In this document: positions 49,850 to 58,513 of the stretch, piece after piece
Layout: each line of letters begins with the position of its first letter
How positions within the stretch are numbered: the first letter of the stretch is position 1
Assembly: GCF_902810435.1 (NCBI RefSeq)
Contig: NZ_LR778174.1
Coordinates: 1,103,501 to 1,167,500 of the forward strand
Length of the DNA: 64,000 nucleotides
Source: Veillonella parvula
Lineage (GTDB): Bacteria; Bacillota; Negativicutes; Veillonellales; Veillonellaceae
Reading direction: 5' to 3'
Position numbers and translations under genes: made by a program
The notes under the pieces: generated by a model
Told to the model about the DNA's origin: nothing
The model's database searches: none
Seen by the model: only the letters and a program-made list of their open reading frames with translations

Positions 49850-51563
49850 GATGGCCCCCTCCATTCTGCGCTTCATATAAGGTACGGTATAAACCATTGT
49901 TACCTAATAATTCTTCATGAGTACCTTCTTCTACGATACGCCCCTCATCAAATACTAGTATTTTATCTGCTTTCTCTACAACCTCTAATCGTTGTGAAAT
50001 ACATAGAATCGTCTGATCTTTTACATTATGTAATGAATTTAATATGGTTGTAACTGTTACTGCATCTAAAGCGGAAAAACAATCATCTAGTAATACATAT
50101 GGCGCATTTTTATAAAAGCCGCGAGCCATATTGATTCGCTGCTTCTGTCCACCTGATAAATCATGACCTTCTTCAGCAAGCTCATGTAAATCATCGTTTA
50201 ACAAATCGCCTAAATCTCTATATAAGTCTGCCTTTTGTGCTGCCAACTCTACAGTTTCATGCATGGATAAATCTTTACCAAATTTAATATTATCAGCAAT
50301 GGTCGTACTTAATAGGTAAGATTGTGTCGGCACATAAGCAATTGAGTTTCTAAGCTTTGATAAAGAAACAGTAGCTAAATCTTGACTGCCAAAATAAATA
50401 GATTTTTCCGGACACTCTTGTAATCCAATAAGCAATTTAAACAATGTACTTTTGCCAGAACCGGGTTTACCAACTAAACCAATAAAAGAACCTTTTGGTA
50501 TTGTCGTTGTCAACTGAGATAATGCATGCCCTTTAGAGTTTTCATAAGTAAAATCTAAGTATCGAATATGAATATCCTCAAGCGGCAGTACTTCATCGGT
50601 ATCATCTATTGTTTCTGTAGGCAAATGTAAGAAATCCATAATACGATCTAAAGAAGCAAGACCTTTTTGTACAATAGAAATAAGGCCACCAAACCCTATT
50701 AAAGGTCCCACAATTAACATTATGAATGAATTAATAGTAACAAATTCGCCTATAGTCATTTTGCCTTCTACAGCTAAATGTCCACAAATAAAAATACTAA
50801 TACTGATACAAATAAAGGGTGCAATTCTTGTCAACGGTGTTAATATTGCATCTAGTAGTGCAACATCCATATTCTTCTTATAATTAAGTTTATTTATTTT
50901 TTCAAAAGAATTAGAGATAATGCTTTCACGATTAAAAGCGCGAATAACATCCATCCCTTGAAATAACTCTTGTCCAAACTCTGTTAAATCGCTATAAGTA
51001 GCTTGTGCACTACGTTGTTTAATACGTAGCTTTCTGCCTAGTACAAATATAGCCACAATAATTAAGAATACAGGTGTCATAATTTTAAAAGCTAATACAG
51101 TATTAATCTTTTGAATTAAAATTATGGAGCCCACAATGGAATAGAAAATAATATCCACTATAATCATTACACCTAGACCAAGGGCAACACGTAGCGATGT
51201 TACATCGTTAGTCATGAGCGCCATAACCTTACCAGGTCCATTAGCCTCATAGTACGTTGTTTTTACTTGTAATGCTTTACTACACAAAATCTCACGAAAA
51301 AGATACTCCATGCGACGAATAGAGCCTAATAGGGTTCTGCGTGAGATAACTTTTAAAATAGTGATAATAATAAATAATAAAATGAAATAAAAAATATAAG
51401 TGACTAACCCTTCCTTATTATTGCTCAACGTATCTATAGCATTACCAATAAATTGAGGAACAAATAAAAAAGCCACGTCAATTGCCATCAACATAGTTAA
51501 GCCAATGGCATAGATCCAGCCTTCACGCCGGAAAAACTGCATAAATAAATCTATTGGTTTCAT
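49836..51563 (-). CDS. ABC exporter half, degenerate ATPase subunit of a heterodimer
   Basis: A 575-residue half-transporter with six membrane helices and an ATPase. Walker A GLVGKPGSGKSTLFKLL and signature DLSGGQKQRINMARGF are normal; Walker B ends in LLDDCFSALD, with Asp in place of catalytic Glu, and the switch residue is Gln (ISQRLEV). So its Walker A/B pairs with the partner's weak signature to form the degenerate site, and its good signature serves the partner's active site. ATG at 51563 follows GAGAGGACC. A 411-base gap precedes it. Confidence 0.93.
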   Translation of the reverse strand: MKPIDLFMQFFRREGWIYAIGLTMLMAIDVAFLFVPQFIGNAIDTLSNNKEGLVTYIFYFILLFIIITILKVISRRTLLGSIRRMEYLFREILCSKALQVKTTYYEANGPGKVMALMTNDVTSLRVALGLGVMIIVDIIFYSIVGSIILIQKINTVLAFKIMTPVFLIIVAIFVLGRKLRIKQRSAQATYSDLTEFGQELFQGMDVIRAFNRESIISNSFEKINKLNYKKNMDVALLDAILTPLTRIAPFICISISIFICGHLAVEGKMTIGEFVTINSFIMLIVGPLIGFGGLISIVQKGLASLDRIMDFLHLPTETIDDTDEVLPLEDIHIRYLDFTYENSKGHALSQLTTTIPKGSFIGLVGKPGSGKSTLFKLLIGLQECPEKSIYFGSQDLATVSLSKLRNSIAYVPTQSYLLSTTIADNIKFGKDLSMHETVELAAQKADLYRDLGDLLNDDLHELAEEGHDLSGGQKQRINMARGFYKNAPYVLLDDCFSALDAVTVTTILNSLHNVKDQTILCISQRLEVVEKADKILVFDEGRIVEEGTHEELLGNNGLYRTLYEAQNGGGHHEEA

Positions 51564-51884
51564 AGGTCCTCTCTAACATATCCTATTAAGTCTAATCAAA
51601 ATCATTGCCTATATAATTACTAGTATCATTATATTGTAAATGAATTTAAATCAATACTGTAAAAGCTAAATCAACAAATTTTATTACGTTAACTTTTCTC
51701 TTTATAGTATACACATTTTTTATGATACATTAATACACCTATACGTATAACAGTTAGATTAAATATTTTATTACAGTAGTAGTTCTATTTCATCAATATT
51801 AATATTAGTTAAATGGCCTCTTTAAATTTTTACAGTAATCAATCGTAACGATCTTTTTAATTAATACTATATCGAATTTTTTAG
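51564..51884. other. AT-rich gap between the ABC exporter and tpx
   Basis: Divergent, about 80% A+T. It should hold the promoter of the ABC genes on the minus strand, but none could be chosen with confidence. No open frame with a ribosome site and no clear hairpin was seen. Confidence 0.6.
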
Positions 51885-51913
51885 TTTACTTATGGTAATG
51901 TAAATGTTATACT
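51885..51913 (+). promoter_or_regulatory. Promoter of tpx
   Basis: -35 TTTACT (51885-51890), 17-base spacer, -10 TATACT (51908-51913); the transcript leader before the ATG is about 55 bases. Confidence 0.75.
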
Positions 51914-51974
51914 ATGCATATAAAGAAATTATATTTTACATAATTAGAATTAAAACTCTTAGGAGGAATACAAC

Positions 51975-52490
51975 ATGGAAAAACGTACTGGCGTAGTAAC
52001 ATTTGCAGGTGGCCCTATCACATTAGTTGGCCCAGAAATTAAAGTAGGTCAACAAGCTCCAGACTTCACTGTATTGAGCAATGACTTGCAAGCTAAAACT
52101 TTAAAAGACTTCGAAGGTAAAGTAAAAGTTATCTCCGTTGTTCCTTCCCTTGATACAGGTGTTTGTGATGCTCAAACTCGTTGGTTCAACCAAGATGCAA
52201 CAGCACTTTCCGAAGATGTAGTCGTATTGACAATTTCTATGGACTTACCATTCGCTCAAAAACGTTGGTGTGGTGCTGCAGGCGTAGATAAAGTTGTTAC
52301 TTTGTCTGACCACAAAGATGCTTCCTTCGGTGAAAACTATGGTTTCTTGATTGAAGAGCTTCGTCTTTTAACTCGTGGCGTTGTAGTAATCAACAAAGAT
52401 AACAAAGTAACTTATGTTGAATATGTACCTGAAGTAACTCAAGCAGTTAACTTCGATGCTGCATTAGAAGCTATTAAAGCTGATATCTAA
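51975..52490 (+). CDS. tpx: Thiol peroxidase (2-Cys peroxiredoxin)
   Basis: Reduces hydroperoxides with electrons from thioredoxin. The 171 residues contain the peroxidatic C64 in [12 protein letters not shown] and the resolving C99 in [11 protein letters not shown], as in Tpx-type atypical 2-Cys enzymes. ATG follows AGGAGGAATAC, a very strong site, and the codon use (CGT, GGT, GTA, AAC) suggests high expression. It forms a single-gene unit between its own promoter and a terminator. Useful for an anaerobe that meets oxygen. No PerR box was convincing. Confidence 0.96.
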   Translation: MEKRTGVVTFAGGPITLVGPEIKVGQQAPDFTVLSNDLQAKTLKDFEGKVKVISVVPSLDTGVCDAQTRWFNQDATALSEDVVVLTISMDLPFAQKRWCGAAGVDKVVTLSDHKDASFGENYGFLIEELRLLTRGVVVINKDNKVTYVEYVPEVTQAVNFDAALEAIKADI

Positions 52491-52528
52491 TTCGTAGATA
52501 TTCATTTGATTATAGTACAATGTAATCG

Positions 52529-52557
52529 AAAAAGACCGTACGGTGTACGGTCTTTTT
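52529..52557 (+). terminator. Terminator of tpx
   Basis: AAAAAGACCGTAC-GGT-GTACGGTCTTTTT, a perfect 13-base stem with a T run. Confidence 0.95.
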
Positions 52558-52600
52558 TATGTAGTATAATATTTAGATTTTTATTGTAGGTGAATTATAT

Positions 52601-52996
52601 ATGTGGATTCGTATTTCTAAACTATTATTAACGATAAAAAATATAGCCCTTGTAGGCGTTGGTATTGCACTTTGTATTGCACTTATTAATACATTGATTA
52701 GTCTTGTCTATGTTACGTGGGCGAATATTCAAGGTTATAGTACATACTCTTTATTGATTGAAGAACTAATTACCTTCTTTCTATACTTTGAGTTTATTGC
52801 ACTCATCGTTAAATACTTTAAAAATAACTTCCACTTTCCACTTAACTTCTTTTTATACATTGGCATAACTGCAATTGTAAGACTTCTAATTATCAATCAT
52901 GAATCATCATTTGATAATTTAATTTGGTCTGTTGCAATTTTTGTACTTGTATGTAGCTTAGTATTAGTAGAAAAATTTATTGGACATAACGAATAA
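52601..52996 (+). CDS. psiE: PsiE-family membrane protein
   Basis: A 131-residue membrane protein with four hydrophobic helices and the PsiE-like ELITFFLYFEFIALIVKYF and IGITAIVRLLII stretches. In E. coli psiE is induced by phosphate starvation; here no Pho box is visible and the function is unknown. ATG follows TAGGTGAATTATAT. It converges with glnA and ends before a strong terminator. Confidence 0.82.
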   Translation: MWIRISKLLLTIKNIALVGVGIALCIALINTLISLVYVTWANIQGYSTYSLLIEELITFFLYFEFIALIVKYFKNNFHFPLNFFLYIGITAIVRLLIINHESSFDNLIWSVAIFVLVCSLVLVEKFIGHNE

Positions 52997-53050
52997 AATT
53001 TAAATCGTTTTGTTTGAATATATCTAATTTATTTAGATATATTTAAATGA

Positions 53051-53086
53051 AAAATGGCCTCTACCGTAGTAGAGGCCATTTTTATT
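53051..53086. terminator. Bidirectional terminator between psiE and glnA
   Basis: Perfect 14-base stem AAAATGGCCTCTAC/GTAGAGGCCATTTT with a 4-base loop and T-rich ends. Confidence 0.96.
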
Positions 53087-53101
53087 AATAAATTGATTTT
53101 A

Positions 53102-55006
53102 TTAGAAGATATTTTTAGCGTAGTTAGCGTATTTAGCTTCTAATTCTTCCATTTTATCATTCATTTCGATTTGTAATTGGGATGCTAAATCATATTCACC
53201 ATCATTAAGTGCATCAATTAAACGAGTGAATAAGGATTTACGATCATCACTATCTTTAGCAAGGTAGAAACGTAAGTCATTAACTTCTGCAAAGCGTTTA
53301 TCATCTACACTATTTCGGCTGTCAGTATGAATTGCAACCATGCTACGAACTGTATCCAAATTGTTTGGGATTAAGCGGTTAGCCAATACTAGTTTCCAGC
53401 GTTTAAGAATGGAGGCAATAAAGGAGTCCATTAAATCTTTAGCAAATGCATTGCCTTGAGCCAATGTTTCTACTAATTCAGGATTATTTTGGTAACCCTT
53501 TATGTTTTCCCATACAGTAGCTGGAGCAACACCAAACATTTGATTACGTTCTTCTTGTGTGAAATCATCAAACACATCTTTTTCAGTACGGTATGCACGA
53601 TTTGTAGCAAGATAATCAGATGTTTCACCTACTTCTTTGGAAAGCTCTGCTTCCAATTGAGCTTGTGTTTTACCAGATGTAATGGCATATTTCATACCAT
53701 CAAATGCAGAAATAAAGATCAACGCTAAAGCAGTATATGTATTGGTGTAAGGATTTGGAGAACGCAATTCATAACGTGTCGCCATAGGATTATCGATATC
53801 TCGAATTAAACCGCAAAGGATTGTACGGTTACGGCTAGGTTCAGATGGATCAGTACCTAAAGATGTAACAATACATACTGGCGCTTCAAACCCAGGTTTT
53901 AAACGGTTTAAAGAATCTGTTGTAGAGCTGATGAATGGATTAATGGCTTCATAGTGTTTTAAAAGTCCCATAATTGCACCAATGCCTAAAGAGCTAGCAG
54001 ATTCTTTACGCATATCTTCTGGGCTAAATAAGTTAACAACTTTACCAGATTTTAATTTAGCCATAACACCAAAATGAGTATGTTCACCAGAACCAGCTAC
54101 ACCAATTATTGGTTTTGCATTAAATGTTACATCAAGACCATTTTCACGGAATACTTCACGAACAATGATACGAGCTTGTAATTCATTATCTGCTGTTTGT
54201 AATGGATTATTTGAGAATTTCCAGTCGATTTCTAATTGTTCTAATACAACGGCTTCATGACCATCTTCATCAAGTTTAGCTTTAACGCCACCTACTTCTT
54301 TATGCCCCATTTCAGCAACCATACCATATCTATCAAGACGTTCAACAGCTTGTTCTAATGCAGTGCGAACTGTACCATGAGTACGTTGCCAGTATTGTTC
54401 TTGTAATTTTTGGGATACGGATAATTCTTTTTTGGTAACTGTTCTAGATGGAGTTTTTACCCAGAATTCTAGTTCTGTTGCAGATGTGAAAATGATATCT
54501 ACAACTTCATCAGCTTTCACATGCGGCATACCAGGTAAACCATGTTCTTTAATCAAAGCCAATAATTCAGCACGTACATAGTCGCAGCTGCGTTTTAAAA
54601 TAGAACGAGAATCTACATAGCGATAGTTATGCATCAAGAATGCAGGAATACGAAGTGTACCAGTTGGTAATCCTGTAACAGGATCAATATTTTCGTAGTT
54701 GTAATCAACAAACCAGTTTACACTTGGATCGCCCCACATATCTACACGAGCATTATTTAATGTAGCAATATTTGTAAGTACTACAGAGGAACCATCTGTT
54801 TGAACAGCACGACCTTCAAAGAAAGATTCGTAGTCATCGAAGAATGCTGACATAGGAATCTTTTCATCAGTATCATTACCTGCTAAGTCAATACCTACAA
54901 GAGATACGAACTTGATTTCAGGATGTTGTTCTAATAATGCAAGAACGCCTTCTTTCCCATATTGACCCGCCGGAATGTAATATAATAATTCGTTAGTTGT
55001 CGACAT
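53102..55006 (-). CDS. glnA: Glutamine synthetase, large form
   Basis: Makes glutamine from glutamate, ammonia and ATP. At 634 residues it is much longer than GlnA type I (about 440-470) and shorter than GlnN type III (about 700). Conserved parts: SVVLTNIATLNNARVDMWGDPSVNWF near the N-terminus, ELEFWVKTPSR, VAGSGEHTHFGVM, LNRLKPGFEAPV, and IRDIDNPMATRYELRSPNPYTNTYTALALIFIS. The C-terminal 130 residues, partly helical (RTEKDVFDDFTQEERNQMF, ... EANDKMEELEAKYA-like), form an extra segment. ATG follows TAGGAGGAAC. A promoter and a terminator hairpin precede it. Confidence 0.9.
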   Translation of the reverse strand: MSTTNELLYYIPAGQYGKEGVLALLEQHPEIKFVSLVGIDLAGNDTDEKIPMSAFFDDYESFFEGRAVQTDGSSVVLTNIATLNNARVDMWGDPSVNWFVDYNYENIDPVTGLPTGTLRIPAFLMHNYRYVDSRSILKRSCDYVRAELLALIKEHGLPGMPHVKADEVVDIIFTSATELEFWVKTPSRTVTKKELSVSQKLQEQYWQRTHGTVRTALEQAVERLDRYGMVAEMGHKEVGGVKAKLDEDGHEAVVLEQLEIDWKFSNNPLQTADNELQARIIVREVFRENGLDVTFNAKPIIGVAGSGEHTHFGVMAKLKSGKVVNLFSPEDMRKESASSLGIGAIMGLLKHYEAINPFISSTTDSLNRLKPGFEAPVCIVTSLGTDPSEPSRNRTILCGLIRDIDNPMATRYELRSPNPYTNTYTALALIFISAFDGMKYAITSGKTQAQLEAELSKEVGETSDYLATNRAYRTEKDVFDDFTQEERNQMFGVAPATVWENIKGYQNNPELVETLAQGNAFAKDLMDSFIASILKRWKLVLANRLIPNNLDTVRSMVAIHTDSRNSVDDKRFAEVNDLRFYLAKDSDDRKSLFTRLIDALNDGEYDLASQLQIEMNDKMEELEAKYANYAKNIF

Positions 55007-55020
55007 ATTTGTTCCTCCTA

Positions 55021-55077
55021 AAAGAAAAAGACTCCAACAAATAAATATATAAATCTATATATCTAAAGTGGAGTCTT
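55021..55077 (-). terminator. Terminator hairpin in the glnA leader
   Basis: On the minus strand AAGACTCCA/TGGAGTCTT with a 32-base AT-rich loop, followed by TTTCTTTT, ending next to the AGGAGG of glnA. It lies about 20-80 bases after the predicted transcription start, so it would stop glnA transcripts unless bypassed. Confidence 0.85.
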
Positions 55078-55105
55078 CGTTGACCAATTATTTTATTGAG
55101 TTCAT

Positions 55106-55133
55106 ATTATCATATGTTGAAAATATATGTCAA
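55106..55133 (-). promoter_or_regulatory. Promoter of glnA
   Basis: On the minus strand -35 TTGACA (55133-55128), 16-base spacer, -10 GATAAT (55111-55106). The rest of the gap to the yqeY stop at 55243 is AT-rich. Confidence 0.75.
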
Positions 55134-55242
55134 TAACTTTCTATAGAATTTCATTATTCTTTTAAAGTTACATCTAACACATCCAATACTATCAACTTTA
55201 ATCAATAACTGTATATAGAATGGTCGTTGATATCACTATATA

Positions 55243-55686
55243 TTATCCAAGTAATTCTTTAACAATATTATTGACAACCTTACCATCTGCACGCCCTTTT
55301 GTTTTTGGCATTACATGTTTCATAACATTGCCCATATTTACGTTATCACCACATGCAGCAATGGCTTCTTGTACAATTGTACGAATTTCATCTTCTTTCA
55401 ATTGCTCTGGTAAGTATTTTTGCAATACAGCCATTTCTTCTTTTACATGACTAATTAAGTCCTCACGTCCCGCTTTTTCAAATTCTGTTAAGGAATCTTG
55501 ACGAGTTTTCATTTCTTTAGCTAAAATGCCAAGAATGCCAGCATCATCTAGCTCAATTTTGTCATTGATTTCTGTATTTTTTATGGCACTATTGACCATA
55601 CGAATTACAGATAACGCTGTTTTACCTTCTTCACGAGCTTTCATAGCTGCTTTCATATCTTCCTTTAATTGATCTTTTAAACTCAT
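55243..55686 (-). CDS. GatB/YqeY domain protein
   Basis: A 147-residue helical protein of the YqeY family, related to the tRNA-binding tail of GatB: SLKDQLKEDMKAAMKAREEGKTALSVIRMVNSAIKN at the start and VNMGNVMKHVMPKTKGRADGKVVNNIVKELL at the end. Thought to affect tRNA or amidotransferase use, but not proven. ATG follows AGGAGGAAAT. It follows rpsU, a pairing seen in many bacteria. Confidence 0.93.
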   Translation of the reverse strand: MSLKDQLKEDMKAAMKAREEGKTALSVIRMVNSAIKNTEINDKIELDDAGILGILAKEMKTRQDSLTEFEKAGREDLISHVKEEMAVLQKYLPEQLKEDEIRTIVQEAIAACGDNVNMGNVMKHVMPKTKGRADGKVVNNIVKELLG

Positions 55687-55711
55687 ATTTCCTCCTTATG
55701 TATATAATAAA

Positions 55712-55761
55712 GAAACCCTAATTCTGGATTTCATAAAGCCATGAAAAGGCAGAATTAGGGT
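55712..55761 (-). terminator. Terminator-like hairpin between rpsU and yqeY
   Basis: CCCTAATTCTG/CAGAATTAGGG with a 27-base loop, then TTTCTTTATT on the minus strand. It lies just before yqeY, so may reduce readthrough from rpsU. Confidence 0.8.
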
Positions 55762-55768
55762 AATCATC

Positions 55769-55948
55769 TTATGCTCTGAATTTGCGTTTTCTTGCTGCTT
55801 CAGATTTTTTCTTTCTTTTTACGCTTGGTTTTTCATAGTGTTCGCGTTTTCTTACTTCAGACAAAACACCCGCTTTTTGGCAGGAGCGTTTAAATCGACG
55901 AAGAGCACTTTCAAGCGTTTCGTTTTTACCGACTTTGATTTCAGACAT
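55769..55948 (-). CDS. rpsU: 30S ribosomal protein S21
   Basis: A 59-residue basic protein beginning [19 protein letters not shown] and ending RKRKFRA. S21 markers are the [28 protein letters not shown] core and the lysine/arginine-rich tail. It helps the small subunit select the start site. ATG at 55948 follows GGAGGGAGGG, a very strong site. It is flanked by yqeY downstream and hinT upstream. Confidence 0.97.
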   Translation of the reverse strand: MSEIKVGKNETLESALRRFKRSCQKAGVLSEVRKREHYEKPSVKRKKKSEAARKRKFRA

Positions 55949-56105
55949 CTATATCCCTCCCTCCAAAAATAATCTCGGGAAGTGCTGATAATTTACATAC
56001 GCACATATAATATTATATGTATAGGTATAGATGTTGTCAATATTTTCAAGTATATTTTATAGGTTTTTTAATGAGTATTATAAAAAGAATACATAATACT
56101 CAAAA

Positions 56106-56450
56106 TTAGGCTTCTGGCCAGCCCATTTCTTCTCCACCTAAAAGGTGTGCATGCATATGGAATACCGTTTGACCGGCTTTTCCGCCAGTATTAAAGATCA
56201 AGCGATAACCATCTTTAGAAATACCAAGCTCTTTTGCTACATCGCGAACAAATGGTAATAATCCTTCAACATAATCTGCATTCTTTTCAGTAAGATGTGC
56301 GATATTAGACACATGATTTTTAGGTACGATTAGAACATGCACCTTTTTCACCGGTTGAATATCATGAAAGGCATAAAATTTATCGTTTTCTAACACTTTT
56401 TTAGAAGGTATTTCACCACTAATAATTTTACAAAAAATACAATCGCTCAT
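56106..56450 (-). CDS. hinT: HIT-family nucleoside phosphoramidate hydrolase (HinT)
   Basis: A 114-residue HIT protein: DCIFCKIISGEIPSKKVLENDKFYAFHDI at the start, and the histidine triad HMHAHLLGG in GQTVFHMHAHLLGGEEMGW. It hydrolyses AMP-lysine-type phosphoramidates in relatives. ATG is 11 bases after mtaB, so they form one unit. The C-terminal WP motif is present. Confidence 0.93.
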   Translation of the reverse strand: MSDCIFCKIISGEIPSKKVLENDKFYAFHDIQPVKKVHVLIVPKNHVSNIAHLTEKNADYVEGLLPFVRDVAKELGISKDGYRLIFNTGGKAGQTVFHMHAHLLGGEEMGWPEA

Positions 56451-56461
56451 AATATAACTCC

Positions 56462-57757
56462 TTACTCAATAATTAAATAATTATCTTCTAAACCTACAAC
56501 AGTTCCACCAACGAGATCACCAATTTTACGTGTCCCATCTGACTTAACTTTACCATTTATATATTCATTTGTTAAGCCCATGTAGTATCCATTCTCTTCC
56601 TTTTCGATGAGAATCTCACCAGGCTTACCAATGCGTGATTTTGCGTATCGTTCATAACCAGATTGGCTAAGACCATTTAAAAGTGCTACACGAGTTTTCT
56701 TAACAGCTTCTGGTACTTGATCCGCCATAGTGGCTGCAGGTGTACCCTCACGAATGGAGTATGGGAAAGCATGAATGTGCGAAAATCCAATTTCACGTAC
56801 TGTATTCAATGTTTCTTCGAAGTCTTCATCAGTTTCTTGAGGGAAACCAGCAATAATATCAGTTGTAATTGATAAATCTTTAATACGAGAACGTAAACTT
56901 GTAATTAAATCTTTATATTCTTGTAATGTATAATGGCGTTTCATCAACTTTAATACATGGTCAGAACCTGCTTGTAACGGTAAATGTAAATGTGGACAAA
57001 CACGTTTATTCGTAGCCATTAATTCTACTAACTCATCAGAAACCTCTACGGATTCAATGGATCCGAAACGAATGCGGTATAAATTAGGAATCTCTAATAA
57101 AGCTTTTACCACATCAGCTAATGTTGGACGACCTGGTAATTCGACACCGTAATTACCCAAATGTATACCAGTTAATACGATTTCATGGAATCCATGATCT
57201 ACTAAACGTTTTGCCTCTTGTACAATATCATCAACTTTACGAGATTTTAACTTTCCTCGAGTATAAGGAATGATACAAAAGGCGCAATAGTTATTACAAC
57301 CTTCTTGAATTTTCATGAACGCACGAGCTTTGTCAGATTCATTACCATATAACGGCATTTCCTCGAAGTTAGATTCCTTCATGATATCCCGAACAGCATT
57401 AATTTGTCGTTCTGTAGATTCTAATTGCTCTACTAATTCAACAATTTTAGAGCGATTATTGGTACCAATAACGAGATTAACACCATCTATAGCGGCAATC
57501 GCATCTGGATCAAGCTGAGCATAACAACCAGTTACAATAACATAGGCATCTTCATTTTGACGCTTTGCCTTGCGGATTAATTGACGGGATTTCTTTTCCC
57601 CCATATTCGTTACAGAACAGGTATTAATTACATATATATCAGCTTTTTCATCGAAGTCTACCGCTTCGTAATTATTTTGTAAAAATAAACCTTTCATGGC
57701 ATCTGTATCATATTGGTTTACGCGACACCCTAAGGTTGTAAAAGCAACGGTTTTCAT
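56462..57757 (-). CDS. mtaB: tRNA ms2t6A methylthiotransferase
   Basis: Radical SAM enzyme of 431 residues that adds a methylthio group to t6A37 of tRNA. The N-terminal UPF0004 part (AFTTLGCRVNQYDTDAM, INTCSVTNMGEKKSRQLIRKAK) has three cysteines for one 4Fe-4S cluster, and the core CNNYCAFCIIPYTRGK the radical SAM cluster. A C-terminal TRAM domain (about 370-431) follows. The TLGCRVNQ wording fits MtaB rather than MiaB. ATG is 24 bases after rsmE. Confidence 0.96.
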   Translation of the reverse strand: MKTVAFTTLGCRVNQYDTDAMKGLFLQNNYEAVDFDEKADIYVINTCSVTNMGEKKSRQLIRKAKRQNEDAYVIVTGCYAQLDPDAIAAIDGVNLVIGTNNRSKIVELVEQLESTERQINAVRDIMKESNFEEMPLYGNESDKARAFMKIQEGCNNYCAFCIIPYTRGKLKSRKVDDIVQEAKRLVDHGFHEIVLTGIHLGNYGVELPGRPTLADVVKALLEIPNLYRIRFGSIESVEVSDELVELMATNKRVCPHLHLPLQAGSDHVLKLMKRHYTLQEYKDLITSLRSRIKDLSITTDIIAGFPQETDEDFEETLNTVREIGFSHIHAFPYSIREGTPAATMADQVPEAVKKTRVALLNGLSQSGYERYAKSRIGKPGEILIEKEENGYYMGLTNEYINGKVKSDGTRKIGDLVGGTVVGLEDNYLIIE

Positions 57758-57781
57758 TGCACCTCTCTATTCTTATTTAAT

Positions 57782-58513
57782 TTATAATTCTAATTCATAT
57801 CGAATCATCGCTAACGATCCAATAGCAGCAGTTTCAGCCCGTAAAATTGTATTTCCCAGCGATACTGATTTTCCACCATATTTTATAATAGCATTGATTT
57901 CCTTCTCTTGATAGCCCCCTTCAGGACCTATACAAATTAAAACATCAGTTACAGACTTATCGGAATGTAAAGTTTTAAGTACATCTTTGATAGTCTGCCC
58001 TGCTTCATTTTCATAGGCTACCAATTTCAACGCCTCAGATTCAATGTCTAATGCTTGTAAAAGCGTCTCTCCTACTACGAGTGTAGGCAAGTGATTTCGT
58101 CCACATTGTTGAGCTGCTTCTAGCATTATTTTTTCCCAACGATTTACTTTTGATTGAAGCTTTTTTTCATCATATTTAGCTACGCAGTTAGCTGTGGGCA
58201 CAAGATAAATTGTATCCACATTTAACTCCGTCGCCTTTTGTAACACCCATTCTAGCTTTTCACCTTTTAATAATGATTGAACTAGAATAGTACGATACGA
58301 TGCTAGATTTGCATCTACATATTCAATCAGTTTTGCTTGAGCTTTACCGTCTACTTCTTCTGTAATTTGATATGTACCACAACGATTGTCACTACCTGTT
58401 ACAGTTATAGGCTTCTCAATATTATGGCGAAATACATGTAGTACATGATGGGTCACATCTTTCGGCAATTCTATTATTTCATCTAATGGTGTAGGAATAA
58501 AAATCTTTTTCAT
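57782..58513 (-). CDS. rsmE: 16S rRNA m3U1498 methyltransferase
   Basis: SPOUT-type methyltransferase of 243 residues: KLEWVLQKATELNVDTIYLVPTANCV, ERWEKIMLEAAQQCGRNHLP-like stretch (NRWEKIMLEAAQQCGRNHLPTL), LICIGPEGGYQEKEI and LGNTILRAETAAIGSLAMI near the C-terminus. The start is ATG 58513, its ATGA overlapping the prmA stop; the upstream frame to 58540 lies inside prmA. Follows prmA as in many Firmicutes. Confidence 0.95.
   Translation of the reverse strand: MKKIFIPTPLDEIIELPKDVTHHVLHVFRHNIEKPITVTGSDNRCGTYQITEEVDGKAQAKLIEYVDANLASYRTILVQSLLKGEKLEWVLQKATELNVDTIYLVPTANCVAKYDEKKLQSKVNRWEKIMLEAAQQCGRNHLPTLVVGETLLQALDIESEALKLVAYENEAGQTIKDVLKTLHSDKSVTDVLICIGPEGGYQEKEINAIIKYGGKSVSLGNTILRAETAAIGSLAMIRYELEL

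Noticed and set aside
51914-51974. PerR-like box in the tpx leader
   Set aside because: The match to the 7-1-7 palindrome is poor and falls in AT-rich sequence where such matches are expected by chance.
56073-56101. Hairpin GAGTATTAT/ATAATACTC after hinT as a terminator
   Set aside because: No T tract follows on the minus strand (ATTAAAAAACC); kept as a weak possibility only.
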